Of a DNA stretch of 64,000 nucleotides, positions 35,124 through 43,248 are shown in pieces. Position numbers and translations under genes: made by a program. Source of the DNA: Palsa-343 sp036269135 (GTDB lineage: Bacteria > Acidobacteriota > Terriglobia > Terriglobales > Acidobacteriaceae); assembly GCA_036269135.1 (NCBI GenBank), contig DATASQ010000022.1, positions 140,117 to 204,116 of the forward strand, given 5' to 3'. Each line of letters opens with the position of its first letter. Positions within the stretch are counted from its first letter, which is position 1. The notes beneath the pieces are model-generated. The model was given only the letters and a program-made list of their open reading frames with translations. It ran no database searches and was not told where the DNA came from.

Positions 35124-36574
35124 GGCGGGCCATCTTCAGCGCGACCCCGGAACACGGGATGCGTGCCCCGCTTGTGCGGCGCCGGATGCGCAACCGGTTC
35201 ATGCGATATCCGCTGCTGCGCCGATTTCGATTGCTCGCCCGTGAGGACCTGACCCGGGTCTACGAGCGCGATTTGCGCAAATGGCTGATTGTGGCGCCCA
35301 TCATTGGGATCATCACCGGCCTGGTCATTACAGCGATCGCCGTGATGATCCTCAGAATCCTGTGGCCGCCGATCCTCGCGTACTACCTCCATCACCATTG
35401 GGCGATCGTGCCCGGGCTGATTGTGGGTAGTGCCCTCGCGGGCCTCATCATGCACTATCTGACGCCCGATCCCGACGAGCACTCGACCGAAGAAGTGATC
35501 CGGTCGTATCACGAGCATGAGGGGCGAATCGAGGGTCGGTCCTTCATCCCAAAGATCGCAGCCGCCATCGCGACGGTCGGCTTCGGGGGCAGCGCCGCGC
35601 TGGAAGGTCCCAGTATTTACGGGGGCGCAGCCATCGGTTCGTGGCTGTGGATGCGGCTGTCACCCCGGCCCAAAGACTCGCCAGGGCGCTCGATTCTGCG
35701 GCGGCTGCGCCTCACGAATCGCGACCGGCGCATCATGCTCATCTGCGGAGCGGCGGCGGGCATGTCGGCGGTGTTTCGCGCGCCGCTCACCGGCATTGTC
35801 TTCGCGCTGGAAATGCCCTACCGCGACGATCTGGCGCACGAGGCGCTGGTCCCCTCGCTGCTTGCCTCGGTGGTGGCCTATGTCACGCTCGGCTCGTTTC
35901 TGGGTGCCGCGCCGCTCTTCAACTTCAGCGGTGCGCAGACCTTCACGCGGCAGGATCTTTACTGGAGCGCGCTTCTGGGGCTGCTCGTCGGGCTGCTGGC
36001 GATGGTCTTCGTGATTACGTTCCGTCGCGTGCGGACGTTCTTTGTGCGCTGGCGGCTGCCCCACTGGATGAAGCTGACGCTGGGTGGTGCGCTCACCGGG
36101 TGTTGCGGGTTCCTGTTCCTGAGAATTTATCCGGGAAACCTGGTCCCGCTGGGTCCGAACTATGAGGCGGTGGACATGGTGCTAAACGGACACCATGGCT
36201 CCGCGCAGCTGCTGGTATTCAGCGGGCTCAAGCTGGCGGCGACCCTGTTCACCCTGGGAGCCGGTGGGGTGAGCGCGATGTTTGTGCCGCTGTTTCTCAC
36301 CGGAGGCAGCCTGGGGACTGCCTTTGCGCAGTCCATCGTGCACAGCCCGGAGACCGGCCTCTATGCCGCGGTCGGGATGGCCTCTTTCCTGGCGGCCGGT
36401 TACAAAACCCCGTTAGCGGCCGTAGTGTTTGTGGCCGAGGCGACAGGCGGCCACGCGTTGATTGTTCCGGCGCTGATCGGAGCGGCGGTCGCTTATGCTG
36501 CCTCCGGCGATGCCTCGGCTTCCGGCGATCAGCGACTGCATGCCGGCGCACGGGTGCAGGAATTCGAGTCCTGA
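35120..36574 (+). CDS. ClC-family chloride channel/antiporter
   Basis: A 484-aa polytopic membrane protein with about ten to twelve hydrophobic helices. ClC signatures include GFGGSAALEGPSIYGGAAIG (G-x-EGP type, about residue 155), GAAAGMSAVFRAPLTGIVFALE (about 210), and GAGGVSAMFVPLFLTGGSLG (about 375), the GxFxP-equivalent. The cytoplasmic N-terminus is long and basic. The proposed GTG start overlaps marR by 4 nt; ATG codons at 35159, 35189 or 35201 are alternatives. There are no C-terminal CBS domains. Whether it is a channel or an H+/Cl- exchanger cannot be settled here. Confidence 0.88.
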   Translation: MRRAIFSATPEHGMRAPLVRRRMRNRFMRYPLLRRFRLLAREDLTRVYERDLRKWLIVAPIIGIITGLVITAIAVMILRILWPPILAYYLHHHWAIVPGLIVGSALAGLIMHYLTPDPDEHSTEEVIRSYHEHEGRIEGRSFIPKIAAAIATVGFGGSAALEGPSIYGGAAIGSWLWMRLSPRPKDSPGRSILRRLRLTNRDRRIMLICGAAAGMSAVFRAPLTGIVFALEMPYRDDLAHEALVPSLLASVVAYVTLGSFLGAAPLFNFSGAQTFTRQDLYWSALLGLLVGLLAMVFVITFRRVRTFFVRWRLPHWMKLTLGGALTGCCGFLFLRIYPGNLVPLGPNYEAVDMVLNGHHGSAQLLVFSGLKLAATLFTLGAGGVSAMFVPLFLTGGSLGTAFAQSIVHSPETGLYAAVGMASFLAAGYKTPLAAVVFVAEATGGHALIVPALIGAAVAYAASGDASASGDQRLHAGARVQEFES

Positions 36575-36642
36575 GCGAACGCAGCGTACCCGCTCCGAGC
36601 TGCGCGATTCGCGTTATGCTGGGTGCCATCACGAGGTGCATG

Positions 36643-37056
36643 ATGGCCATTGAGGTGCGGGGGCTGACTCCGTTGGTGCAGGTCTACGACATGCCGGCGT
36701 CAGTGCGGTTCTATCGGGACCTGCTTGGTTTTGAGATCGTGAGCACGTCTCCGGTGCTGGGCAAGGACCGCTTCCACTGGGTGCTCCTGCGGCTGGGCAA
36801 AGCGGAATTGATGCTCAACACGGCCTATGAATTCGACCATGAGCGGCCTGTGCCGGCGGACCGTGTACGGGCGGCCACTCACGAGGATATTACTTTGTAT
36901 TTTGGCTGTCCTGATGTGGATGCAGCCTATGAAGAGCTGCACGAGAAGGGCGTGGCTCTGAGACCTCCCCAAGCTGCGCCCTACGGGATGAAACAGCTGT
37001 CGCTGCGCGATCCCGATGGATATGGGCTGTGCTTCCAGTGGCCGGCAGACGAATAG
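36643..37056 (+). CDS. VOC-superfamily (glyoxalase/bleomycin-resistance-like) protein
   Basis: A 137-aa protein with the paired beta-alpha-beta-beta-beta fold of the vicinal oxygen chelate superfamily: VQVYDMPASVRFYRDLLGFEIV at the start and LYFGCPDVDAAYEELHEKGV in the second half. The C-terminal LRDPDGYGLCFQWP is typical, with a usual metal-ligand position. Substrate is unknown. GAGG lies 6 nt before ATG 36643; ATG 36640 is adjacent. It sits just upstream of the homogentisate genes but is far too short to be 4-hydroxyphenylpyruvate dioxygenase. Confidence 0.8.
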   Translation: MAIEVRGLTPLVQVYDMPASVRFYRDLLGFEIVSTSPVLGKDRFHWVLLRLGKAELMLNTAYEFDHERPVPADRVRAATHEDITLYFGCPDVDAAYEELHEKGVALRPPQAAPYGMKQLSLRDPDGYGLCFQWPADE

Positions 37057-37127
37057 TCATCCCGGCCGGCGCCTTCAGATTACGGAAGCAGCGGAAGTTG
37101 CCAACTCTCAGTCTCTCCCGGTAGCGT

Positions 37128-37149
37128 ATAGGGTTTTGCGGAACCCTAT
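37128..37149. promoter_or_regulatory. Perfect 8-bp inverted repeat upstream of hmgA
   Basis: ATAGGGTT and AACCCTAT, with a 6-nt spacer, lie 49 nt before the hmgA start codon. It could be an operator for the tyrosine-catabolism genes. It is not followed by a T-run, so it is unlikely to be a terminator of the VOC gene. Confidence 0.45.
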
Positions 37150-37197
37150 TCCCCGGCGGCCAGTTGCCGCGCGCCGGTTCTCGACAGGAGGAAATGG

Positions 37198-38499
37198 ATG
37201 GCTCGTGCGGAGCTCAGGTATCAGTCTGGATTTGGGAATGAATTTGCCACCGAGGCGGTAGACGGGGCGCTGCCGCAGGGGCAAAATGCCCCCCAGAAAG
37301 CGCCGCTGGGGCTATATACCGAGCAGTTGAGCGGCACGGCCTTCACTGCGCCCCGGGCGGCCAACCGGCGGACGTGGACCTATCGCATTCGCCCCTCGGT
37401 CACGCATAAGCCGTTCTCCGAAGCCGGCAGTGGCCTGTTCCGCAGCGGACCCTTCAACGAGCTGCCCACGCCGCCGAACCAGATGCGGTGGAATCCAATT
37501 CCCATGCCGGAGAAGAAGACAGATTTCGTCGACGGGATCGTCACCCTGGGCGGCAGCGGCGACTCGGCTCTGCAGGTCGGAGCGGGTGTCCACCTCTATG
37601 CAGCCAACGCTTCGATGAAGGATCGGTATTTCTACAATGCCGACGGCGAAATGCTGATCGTGCCGCAACAGGGCAAGCTGACCGTTCACACGGAGCTGGG
37701 AATCCTGGGCGTGGCGCCGGGAGAAATCTGCGTGGTGCCGCGCGGAATGAAGATGCGCGTCGATCTGCAAGGCCCGTCGCGCGGGTACATCTGCGAGAAT
37801 TACGGGCTGACCTTCCGGCTGCCGGACCTCGGCCCGATTGGCGCGAATGGCCTCGCGAACCCCAGAGATTTTCTGACGCCGGTAGCGGCCTACGAGGATC
37901 GCGAGGGAGATTTTCGAATTATTGGAAAATTCCTGGGACGCATGTGGGAGGCCGAGATCGACCACTCGCCTCTGGACGTGGTCGCCTGGCACGGGAACTA
38001 TGCGCCGTATAAGTATGACCTGGCGCGCTATAACTGCATCAACAGCGTCAGCTTCGACCATCCGGATCCGTCGATCTACTCGGTTATGACGGCGCCTACG
38101 CTGCAACCGGGTACCGCCAATGTGGATTTCGCGATCTTTCCGCCGCGCTGGCTGGTGGCCGAACACACCTTCCGGCCGCCCTGGTTCCATCGCAACATGA
38201 TGAACGAATTCATGGGGCTGATCTTCGGTGAGTACGACGCCAAGGCCGAGGGCTTTCTGCCCGGCGGCGCCAGCCTGCACAACTGCATGTCCGGCCACGG
38301 GCCCGACGCCGAGACATGGGAAAAGGCCGGTAAAGCGGAGCTGAAGCCGGTCAAGCTGGAGAACACGCTCGCGTTTATGTTCGAGACCGGCCTGCCGGTG
38401 CGTCCCACAAAATTTGCGCTGGAGACGAAGATTCTGCAGCATGAATATTACGAGTGCTGGCAGGGCCTGAAGAAGCACTTTAAAGCGCCAAAGAAATAA
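37198..38499 (+). CDS. hmgA: Homogentisate 1,2-dioxygenase
   Basis: A 433-aa Fe(II) ring-cleavage dioxygenase that converts homogentisate to maleylacetoacetate in tyrosine/phenylalanine degradation. Diagnostic stretches are YQSGFGNEFATEAVDGALP at the start, DVVAWHGNYAPYKYDLARYN, and the iron-site region MNEFMGLIFGEYDAKAEGF with HNCMSGHGPDAETWEKA near residues 335-375. The length is normal. AGGAGGAA immediately precedes the ATG, the strongest ribosome-binding site in the area. It starts a three-gene operon with the unknown gene and fahA. Confidence 0.97.
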   Translation: MARAELRYQSGFGNEFATEAVDGALPQGQNAPQKAPLGLYTEQLSGTAFTAPRAANRRTWTYRIRPSVTHKPFSEAGSGLFRSGPFNELPTPPNQMRWNPIPMPEKKTDFVDGIVTLGGSGDSALQVGAGVHLYAANASMKDRYFYNADGEMLIVPQQGKLTVHTELGILGVAPGEICVVPRGMKMRVDLQGPSRGYICENYGLTFRLPDLGPIGANGLANPRDFLTPVAAYEDREGDFRIIGKFLGRMWEAEIDHSPLDVVAWHGNYAPYKYDLARYNCINSVSFDHPDPSIYSVMTAPTLQPGTANVDFAIFPPRWLVAEHTFRPPWFHRNMMNEFMGLIFGEYDAKAEGFLPGGASLHNCMSGHGPDAETWEKAGKAELKPVKLENTLAFMFETGLPVRPTKFALETKILQHEYYECWQGLKKHFKAPKK

Positions 38500-38516
38500 G
38501 CCCCACAGGAGAGACT

Positions 38517-39389
38517 ATGAGCGCGGCCGAAGCGCTGCTGGGACGAATTGTCGATTACGCCGGCCTCTTCCCGCCGGCGGCTCTGGACATGGCGACGGCC
38601 GTCCGCGACTACCAGGAGTATCTGGGAGGCGAGCATGGATGGATGCTGGGATCGTTTGTGGTCTCCGCTCCCCGTCTCGAAGAATTTGCGGCAGCCTTTG
38701 ACCAGGTCTGTTGCGGTGAGAAAGAGAATCCCTGGACTCTGAGCATTGTGTGCGCGGGAGCGTCGGCCGACGATGCCCGGCGCATCGCGGCGTTTCGCCA
38801 GGGCGCCGTGTTCATCGGCAGTCTGGAGGCAAAGGCCGAGGACCCGCGTGCGGCGGCGGAGGTCCTGGAGCGCTTGCCGGCGGCTCGGACGCGCTATGTG
38901 GAATTCGCCCCGGAGCGCGCGGCAGAGATGCTGCCGGTCCTGGCCGAACGCGGCGCGTGGGCCAAAATCCGCATGGGCGGCCTCACTCCCGGAACCATCC
39001 CAGATGTTGAAAGCGTGGCGCATTTCCTCGCGGCCTGTATGCGGGAACGCGTACCCTTCAAAGCGACCGCCGGTCTCCATCATGCGATTCGGGCGACACG
39101 CGCGTTGACCGGGAACCCCGACGGCCCACGCGCGCCGATGCACGGTTTTCTTAACCTTTTTCTGGCGGCCGCCCTCGCGTATTTCGGCGCGGATGAGCCG
39201 GCCATCCTGCGCACTCTCGCGGAAGAGGACGCATCCGCGTTTTCCCTGGATGACGAGGTGATCCGCTGGCATGAGCAGACGCTCATCACTGACCAGATCG
39301 AGCGCGTACGCAGCGAGTTTGCCATGAGCTTTGGTTCCTGCTCCTTCACCGACCCCGTCGATGACATGAAAGAAATGGGATGGATATAA
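38517..39389 (+). CDS. Conserved hypothetical protein in the homogentisate operon
   Basis: A 290-aa soluble protein of unrecognised family between hmgA and fahA. Notable segments are IVDYAGLFPPAALDMATAV near the N-terminus, a central region that reads like a TIM-barrel (alternating strands and helices, e.g. YVEFAPER, WAKIRMGG, PFKATAGLHHAIR), and a C-terminal MSFGSCSFTDPVDDMKEMGW. A Cys-Cys pair (QVCCGE) and two further cysteines are present. It starts 17 nt after hmgA and overlaps fahA by 10 nt. No maleylacetoacetate isomerase (GST-zeta) gene is in the cluster, so this protein is a candidate for a glutathione-independent isomerase; that is inference only. Confidence 0.8.
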   Translation: MSAAEALLGRIVDYAGLFPPAALDMATAVRDYQEYLGGEHGWMLGSFVVSAPRLEEFAAAFDQVCCGEKENPWTLSIVCAGASADDARRIAAFRQGAVFIGSLEAKAEDPRAAAEVLERLPAARTRYVEFAPERAAEMLPVLAERGAWAKIRMGGLTPGTIPDVESVAHFLAACMRERVPFKATAGLHHAIRATRALTGNPDGPRAPMHGFLNLFLAAALAYFGADEPAILRTLAEEDASAFSLDDEVIRWHEQTLITDQIERVRSEFAMSFGSCSFTDPVDDMKEMGWI

Positions 39390-40693
39390 CAGAGTCGAGC
39401 GACGCGCCCCCGCGCAGGAAATGCTGGCTGGAATCGGCCAACGATCCGGCCGCCGATTTTCCGCTGGAAAATCTTCCCTTTGGGGTTTTCGAGGGCGACG
39501 GTGCGAACCGGATCGGGTTGGCCATTGGCGATTCGATTCTCGATCTGGCGGGCAGCGCCGAAGCCGGGCTGCTCGAGGGATTGCCGCCGCCCATACTGCA
39601 TGCCTGCCGAGCAGAGGACTTGAATTCGCTGGCCGAAGCGGGAACCGCCGCCGTCCGCCAGATTCGCGCCCGCGCGGCAGAGCTGCTCAGCAAGGCTGGT
39701 CAGCGCGGTAAGGTCGAGCCGCACCTCGTCCCGCAGAAGAGCGCGCGCATGGGGCTGCCGTTTCGCATTCGCGATTACACCGACTTCTATGCCTCCATCC
39801 ATCATGCGACGAATGTGGGACGGCTGTTTCGGCCCGACACTCCACTGCTGCCCAACTACAAGTGGGTGCCGATCGGCTATCACGGACGCGCCTCATCCAT
39901 CGTGGTCAGCGGAGCCGAGATTCAACGGCCATCGGGACAGACCAAGTCGCCGGACATGCCCGCGCCGACGTTTGCGCCGGCAACCATGATGGATTACGAG
40001 CTGGAGGTCGGTTTCTTCGTGGGACCGGGGAACGCTCGCGGCCGCCCCATTCCCCTGGACGAAGCCGAACAGCATATGTTTGGGCTGTGTCTGATGAACG
40101 ACTGGTCGGCGCGCAATATTCAGTCCTGGGAATACCAGCCGCTGGGACCCTTCCTGGCCAAGAACTTTGCCACCACCATCTCGCCGTGGGTGGTATCGCT
40201 GGAGGCGCTTGAGCCGTACCGCGTGCCGGCCATGGTGCGGCCGGAGGGCGATCCCGGGCCGCTTCCGTATTTGCAGTCGCCGCGCGACCAGCGGCACGGC
40301 GGCTTTGCGATCACGCTCGAGGTCTGGCTGGCAACCGCCAAAATGCGTGCGAAACGGCAGCCGCCGGTACGGCTGAGCCGAAGCAATATGAAAGATTTGT
40401 ACTGGACCCCGGCACAAATGCTGACGCATCACGCCAGCAACGGCTGCAATCTGCAGTCCGGCGACCTGCTGGCCACCGGCACCGTTTCGGGACCGACCCG
40501 CGATGCGGTGGGTTGCCTGCTGGAACGTACTCGCCGTGGCGCCGAGCCGCTGGAGTTGCCCAACGGCGAGACGAGAAAGTTCCTTGAAGATGGCGATGAA
40601 GTGATTCTCCGCGGCTGGTGCGAGCGCGAAGGCTATCCGCGGATTGGTTTTGGCGAATGCCGCGGCCGGGTGATCCCGGCTGAACCTCAGTAG
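39380..40693 (+). CDS. fahA: Fumarylacetoacetase
   Basis: A 437-aa enzyme that hydrolyses fumarylacetoacetate to fumarate and acetoacetate, the last step of tyrosine degradation. Signatures: FPLENLPFGVF at the N-terminal SH3-like domain; RDYTDFYASIHHATNVGRLFR with catalytic His (about residue 137); DYELEVGFFVGPGN; and MNDWSARNIQSWEYQPLGPF. GFGECRGRVIPA closes the protein. The ATG lies within the end of the preceding gene, indicating translational coupling. It converges with the prepilin peptidase gene, with a 7-nt overlap of the 3' ends. Confidence 0.96.
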   Translation: MDITESSDAPPRRKCWLESANDPAADFPLENLPFGVFEGDGANRIGLAIGDSILDLAGSAEAGLLEGLPPPILHACRAEDLNSLAEAGTAAVRQIRARAAELLSKAGQRGKVEPHLVPQKSARMGLPFRIRDYTDFYASIHHATNVGRLFRPDTPLLPNYKWVPIGYHGRASSIVVSGAEIQRPSGQTKSPDMPAPTFAPATMMDYELEVGFFVGPGNARGRPIPLDEAEQHMFGLCLMNDWSARNIQSWEYQPLGPFLAKNFATTISPWVVSLEALEPYRVPAMVRPEGDPGPLPYLQSPRDQRHGGFAITLEVWLATAKMRAKRQPPVRLSRSNMKDLYWTPAQMLTHHASNGCNLQSGDLLATGTVSGPTRDAVGCLLERTRRGAEPLELPNGETRKFLEDGDEVILRGWCEREGYPRIGFGECRGRVIPAEPQ

Positions 40694-41484
40694 ACCAGGA
40701 ATTTCGCGTACCAGTGCAGGATGGGCTGCCCGGCGAAGATCGTGTACAAAGCCGCGGCGCACAGAAACGATCCCAGCGGCAGGCGGGCCGCCAGAGAGCG
40801 CCGATGGCGCGGCCCCGGAACCAGCGCGGCAACTCCGAAAAGCGCAGCAGCAAAGGTACCCAGAACGAAGGCCAGGAGGGTGGGCCCGGGCCCGAGCCAG
40901 GCGGCAATCATGGCCAGAAGTTTCACATCGCCCATGCCCAGGCCCTCCACCCGCCGCAACAGGTAATAGATCCGGCGGATGATCCAGAGCAGCAGCGCCG
41001 CCAGAAATGCCCACAGCAGGGACTGACCTGCATGCCACAGGCGATCCGTGGGGAATTCCACGGGCCGCAGAGCTGCGTACGCGATCCCGAGTCCGATGCC
41101 GGTCAGCGTAAAGACATCGGGCAGGCGCAGGGTCTCGGCATCCATCGCAGCAAGGCCGAGCAGGAGAAAGCAGAGGACATCCATGCCGATGCCGGTCAGC
41201 GACAAGCCGAAGTGAAGAAAGCTCAGCAAAAACAGCCCCGCTGTGGCGAACTCCACGGCTGGGTAGCGCCAGGAAATTGCCACGCGGCAGGATCGACAGC
41301 GCCCTCGCAGCGCGATCCAGCTGAGCACCGGGATGTTGTCGACGGGGCGAATGGGCACGCTGCAGTCTGGACAATGCGAGCCGGGCCGCAGCAGCGAAGC
41401 ATGTTGCGGCAGGCGCGCGACGCAGACGTTGAGAAAGCTCCCAAACGCCAGGCCGAAGAGAACGACGAAGAGGGCGGTGAGCAG
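40687..41484 (-). CDS. pilD: Type IV prepilin peptidase (A24 family), start codon uncertain
   Basis: An integral-membrane aspartic protease that cleaves and N-methylates type IV prepilins or pseudopilins. The N-terminal helix ends in GLAFGSFLNVCVARLP. Zinc-type cysteines CPDC and CRSC follow (about residues 35-65). The two catalytic Asp are in AAMDAETLRLPD and the GxGD motif GMGDVKLLA. About eight membrane helices fit the family. No in-frame ATG/GTG/TTG lies between the conserved N-terminus and about 41649, where a start would overlap mazG. An AAGGAG site at about 41500 suggests a non-standard start near CTG 41484. Coordinates of the 5' end are tentative. Confidence 0.75.
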   Translation of the reverse strand: MLTALFVVLFGLAFGSFLNVCVARLPQHASLLRPGSHCPDCSVPIRPVDNIPVLSWIALRGRCRSCRVAISWRYPAVEFATAGLFLLSFLHFGLSLTGIGMDVLCFLLLGLAAMDAETLRLPDVFTLTGIGLGIAYAALRPVEFPTDRLWHAGQSLLWAFLAALLLWIIRRIYYLLRRVEGLGMGDVKLLAMIAAWLGPGPTLLAFVLGTFAAALFGVAALVPGPRHRRSLAARLPLGSFLCAAALYTIFAGQPILHWYAKFLVY

Positions 41485-41554
41485 AAGCGCGGCGAATCTC
41501 CTTCGAACAGCAGTGTCGCCAGCATACCGGCAACGGCATTGTAGAGTTAGGGAT

Positions 41555-42439
41555 ATGGCCGTGGAGAACGATCCAGCCCTGGCGAAGCGTGTTCCGGAAT
41601 GCGATAATCGCGCCCACGCTGGCGATCGGTTTGCCGAAGCGGTCGGCATCATGGCGCGGCTGCGCGCACCGGGCGGCTGTCCCTGGGATCGCGAGCAGAC
41701 CTTTGCTTCGATCCGCAAATACACCCTGGAAGAAACCTGGGAAGTTCTCGATGCGATCGAGCGCGAGAACTGGGCCGACCTCGCCGATGAACTGGGCGAT
41801 CTCCTGCTCCAGGTCCTCTTCTATGCGGAGATGGCCGACGAAGCCGGACATTTCTCGATCGGCGATGTCATCGCGGGGCTGAACCGCAAGCTGATCCGGC
41901 GCCATCCGCATGTTTTTGGCGAAGAAGCCTCGGCGGCAGCCGGGAATCGCGCCGAGGGTCTGGCGATGGAAGGCATCGGAGCCGCGCAGGTTCTGCGCAA
42001 CTGGGACGAGATCAAGAAACGGGAAAAGAAGGTCCAGGTCGACGCTCCGGGAAGGCTGGACACGATCTCTCGCGCGATGCCGGCGCTGGCCGAGGCCGGC
42101 AAGATCGGATCCCGGGCGGCGAAGGCAGGCTTTGACTGGCCCGACCCGCAGGGCGTTCTTGAGAAGCTCCGGGAAGAGACGAGAGAACTGGACGAAGAAG
42201 TCCGCTCAGGACAGCAACAAGCGGCGGCAGAAGAGCTTGGCGATCTGTTATTTACAGCGACAAACCTCGCTCGGCACATGAAGGTCGATCCGGAGCTTGC
42301 GCTGCGCGACGCCAACGCGAAATTTCGCCGCCGCTTTGCGGCCATGGAAGCCTTCGCGTCCAGGCCGCTCGAAGAAATGACAGCCCCGGAGCTGGAGGCG
42401 CTGTGGGCGCAAAGCAAGGGGGCGGAACGCAACCGATGA
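41555..42439 (+). CDS. mazG: Nucleoside triphosphate pyrophosphohydrolase MazG
   Basis: A 294-aa cytoplasmic enzyme that hydrolyses NTPs/dNTPs to monophosphates, possibly house-cleaning damaged nucleotides or affecting (p)ppGpp. The first MazG domain (about 30-150) has GGCPWDREQTFASI and the metal motif EETWEVLDAIE...ELGDLLLQV. The second domain (about 180-280) has EETRELDEEV and EELGDLLFTATNL. Both acidic E-x-x-E...E-x-x-D motifs look intact. ATG 41555 begins the conserved protein. It overlaps the next gene by 4 nt, but a link to the racemase pair is not obvious. Confidence 0.93.
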   Translation: MAVENDPALAKRVPECDNRAHAGDRFAEAVGIMARLRAPGGCPWDREQTFASIRKYTLEETWEVLDAIERENWADLADELGDLLLQVLFYAEMADEAGHFSIGDVIAGLNRKLIRRHPHVFGEEASAAAGNRAEGLAMEGIGAAQVLRNWDEIKKREKKVQVDAPGRLDTISRAMPALAEAGKIGSRAAKAGFDWPDPQGVLEKLREETRELDEEVRSGQQQAAAEELGDLLFTATNLARHMKVDPELALRDANAKFRRRFAAMEAFASRPLEEMTAPELEALWAQSKGAERNR

Positions 42440-43248
42440 ATCCGCAGACCATTGAAACGGCCATCGGAACCAGGGTGGTCCTGCGTAGCTGCCTGGGTTT
42501 CGAGGAACTGGACGCCTGCGTCCGACTGCAGATCGAAACGTGGGGCTACGCCGATGGCGACGTGATTCCGCGCCGGGTTTTCACGGTGGCCGAGCGCATC
42601 GGCGGGCAGGCGATTGGCGCTTTCGAGGGGAATCATCTCGTCGGTTTCGCTATGTCTTTGCCTGGCATTAAGCCGGCGGCGGTGGCAGGGGCCTCGCCCG
42701 TTCCTTATCTGCATTCCCACATGCTGGCTGTGACACCGCGCTATCGAAACTCCGGGATCGGCCGCCATCTCAAGTTTTTTCAACGGGAAGAAGCGCTCAG
42801 CCGGGGAATTTCTCTGATGGAATGGACCTTCGATCCGCTGGAAATCAAGAACGCATTCCTGAATATCCACAAACTGGGGGTCATCGTTCGCAGCTATACT
42901 CCGAATTTTTATGGTGTATCCTCATCTCGTCTGCAGGCCGGACTTCCCACGGACCGTCTCCATGCCGAATGGTGGATGGACTCGGAACGGGTGAAGGCTG
43001 TCCTCACCGGGACCCCATACATTCCGCCGGAAATCCAGGAGACAATCGCGTTGCCGAAAGCTCTGACCGAATGGAAAGCTTCCGCTACGAGTGTCGCCCG
43101 AGCCGCAGCGGTGCAGAGCGAGAATCGCCGCCGGTTTCTGGATGCGTTCGGGCGGGGTCTGGCGGTGGTCGGTTTCCAGGTGGATCCGCAGGGTAACGGC
43201 ACTTTCGAGCTCGCACGACTGCAACAACCCGGAACGGGAGTTCTATGA
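42436..43248 (+). CDS. GNAT-family acyltransferase, candidate amino-acid N-succinyltransferase
   Basis: A 270-aa GNAT protein (COG3375-like). The acyl-CoA loop is HMLAVTPRYRNSGIGRHLKFF (about residues 96-116), and MEWTFDPLEIKNAFLNIHKLG is a family signature. Its start overlaps mazG (ATGA) and its end overlaps the enolase-superfamily gene (ATGA). In Geobacillus kaustophilus a GNAT protein beside N-succinylamino-acid racemase was described as a succinyl-CoA:D-amino-acid N-succinyltransferase. The same pairing here suggests that role. Substrate identity is inference from context. Confidence 0.8.
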   Translation: MNPQTIETAIGTRVVLRSCLGFEELDACVRLQIETWGYADGDVIPRRVFTVAERIGGQAIGAFEGNHLVGFAMSLPGIKPAAVAGASPVPYLHSHMLAVTPRYRNSGIGRHLKFFQREEALSRGISLMEWTFDPLEIKNAFLNIHKLGVIVRSYTPNFYGVSSSRLQAGLPTDRLHAEWWMDSERVKAVLTGTPYIPPEIQETIALPKALTEWKASATSVARAAAVQSENRRRFLDAFGRGLAVVGFQVDPQGNGTFELARLQQPGTGVL

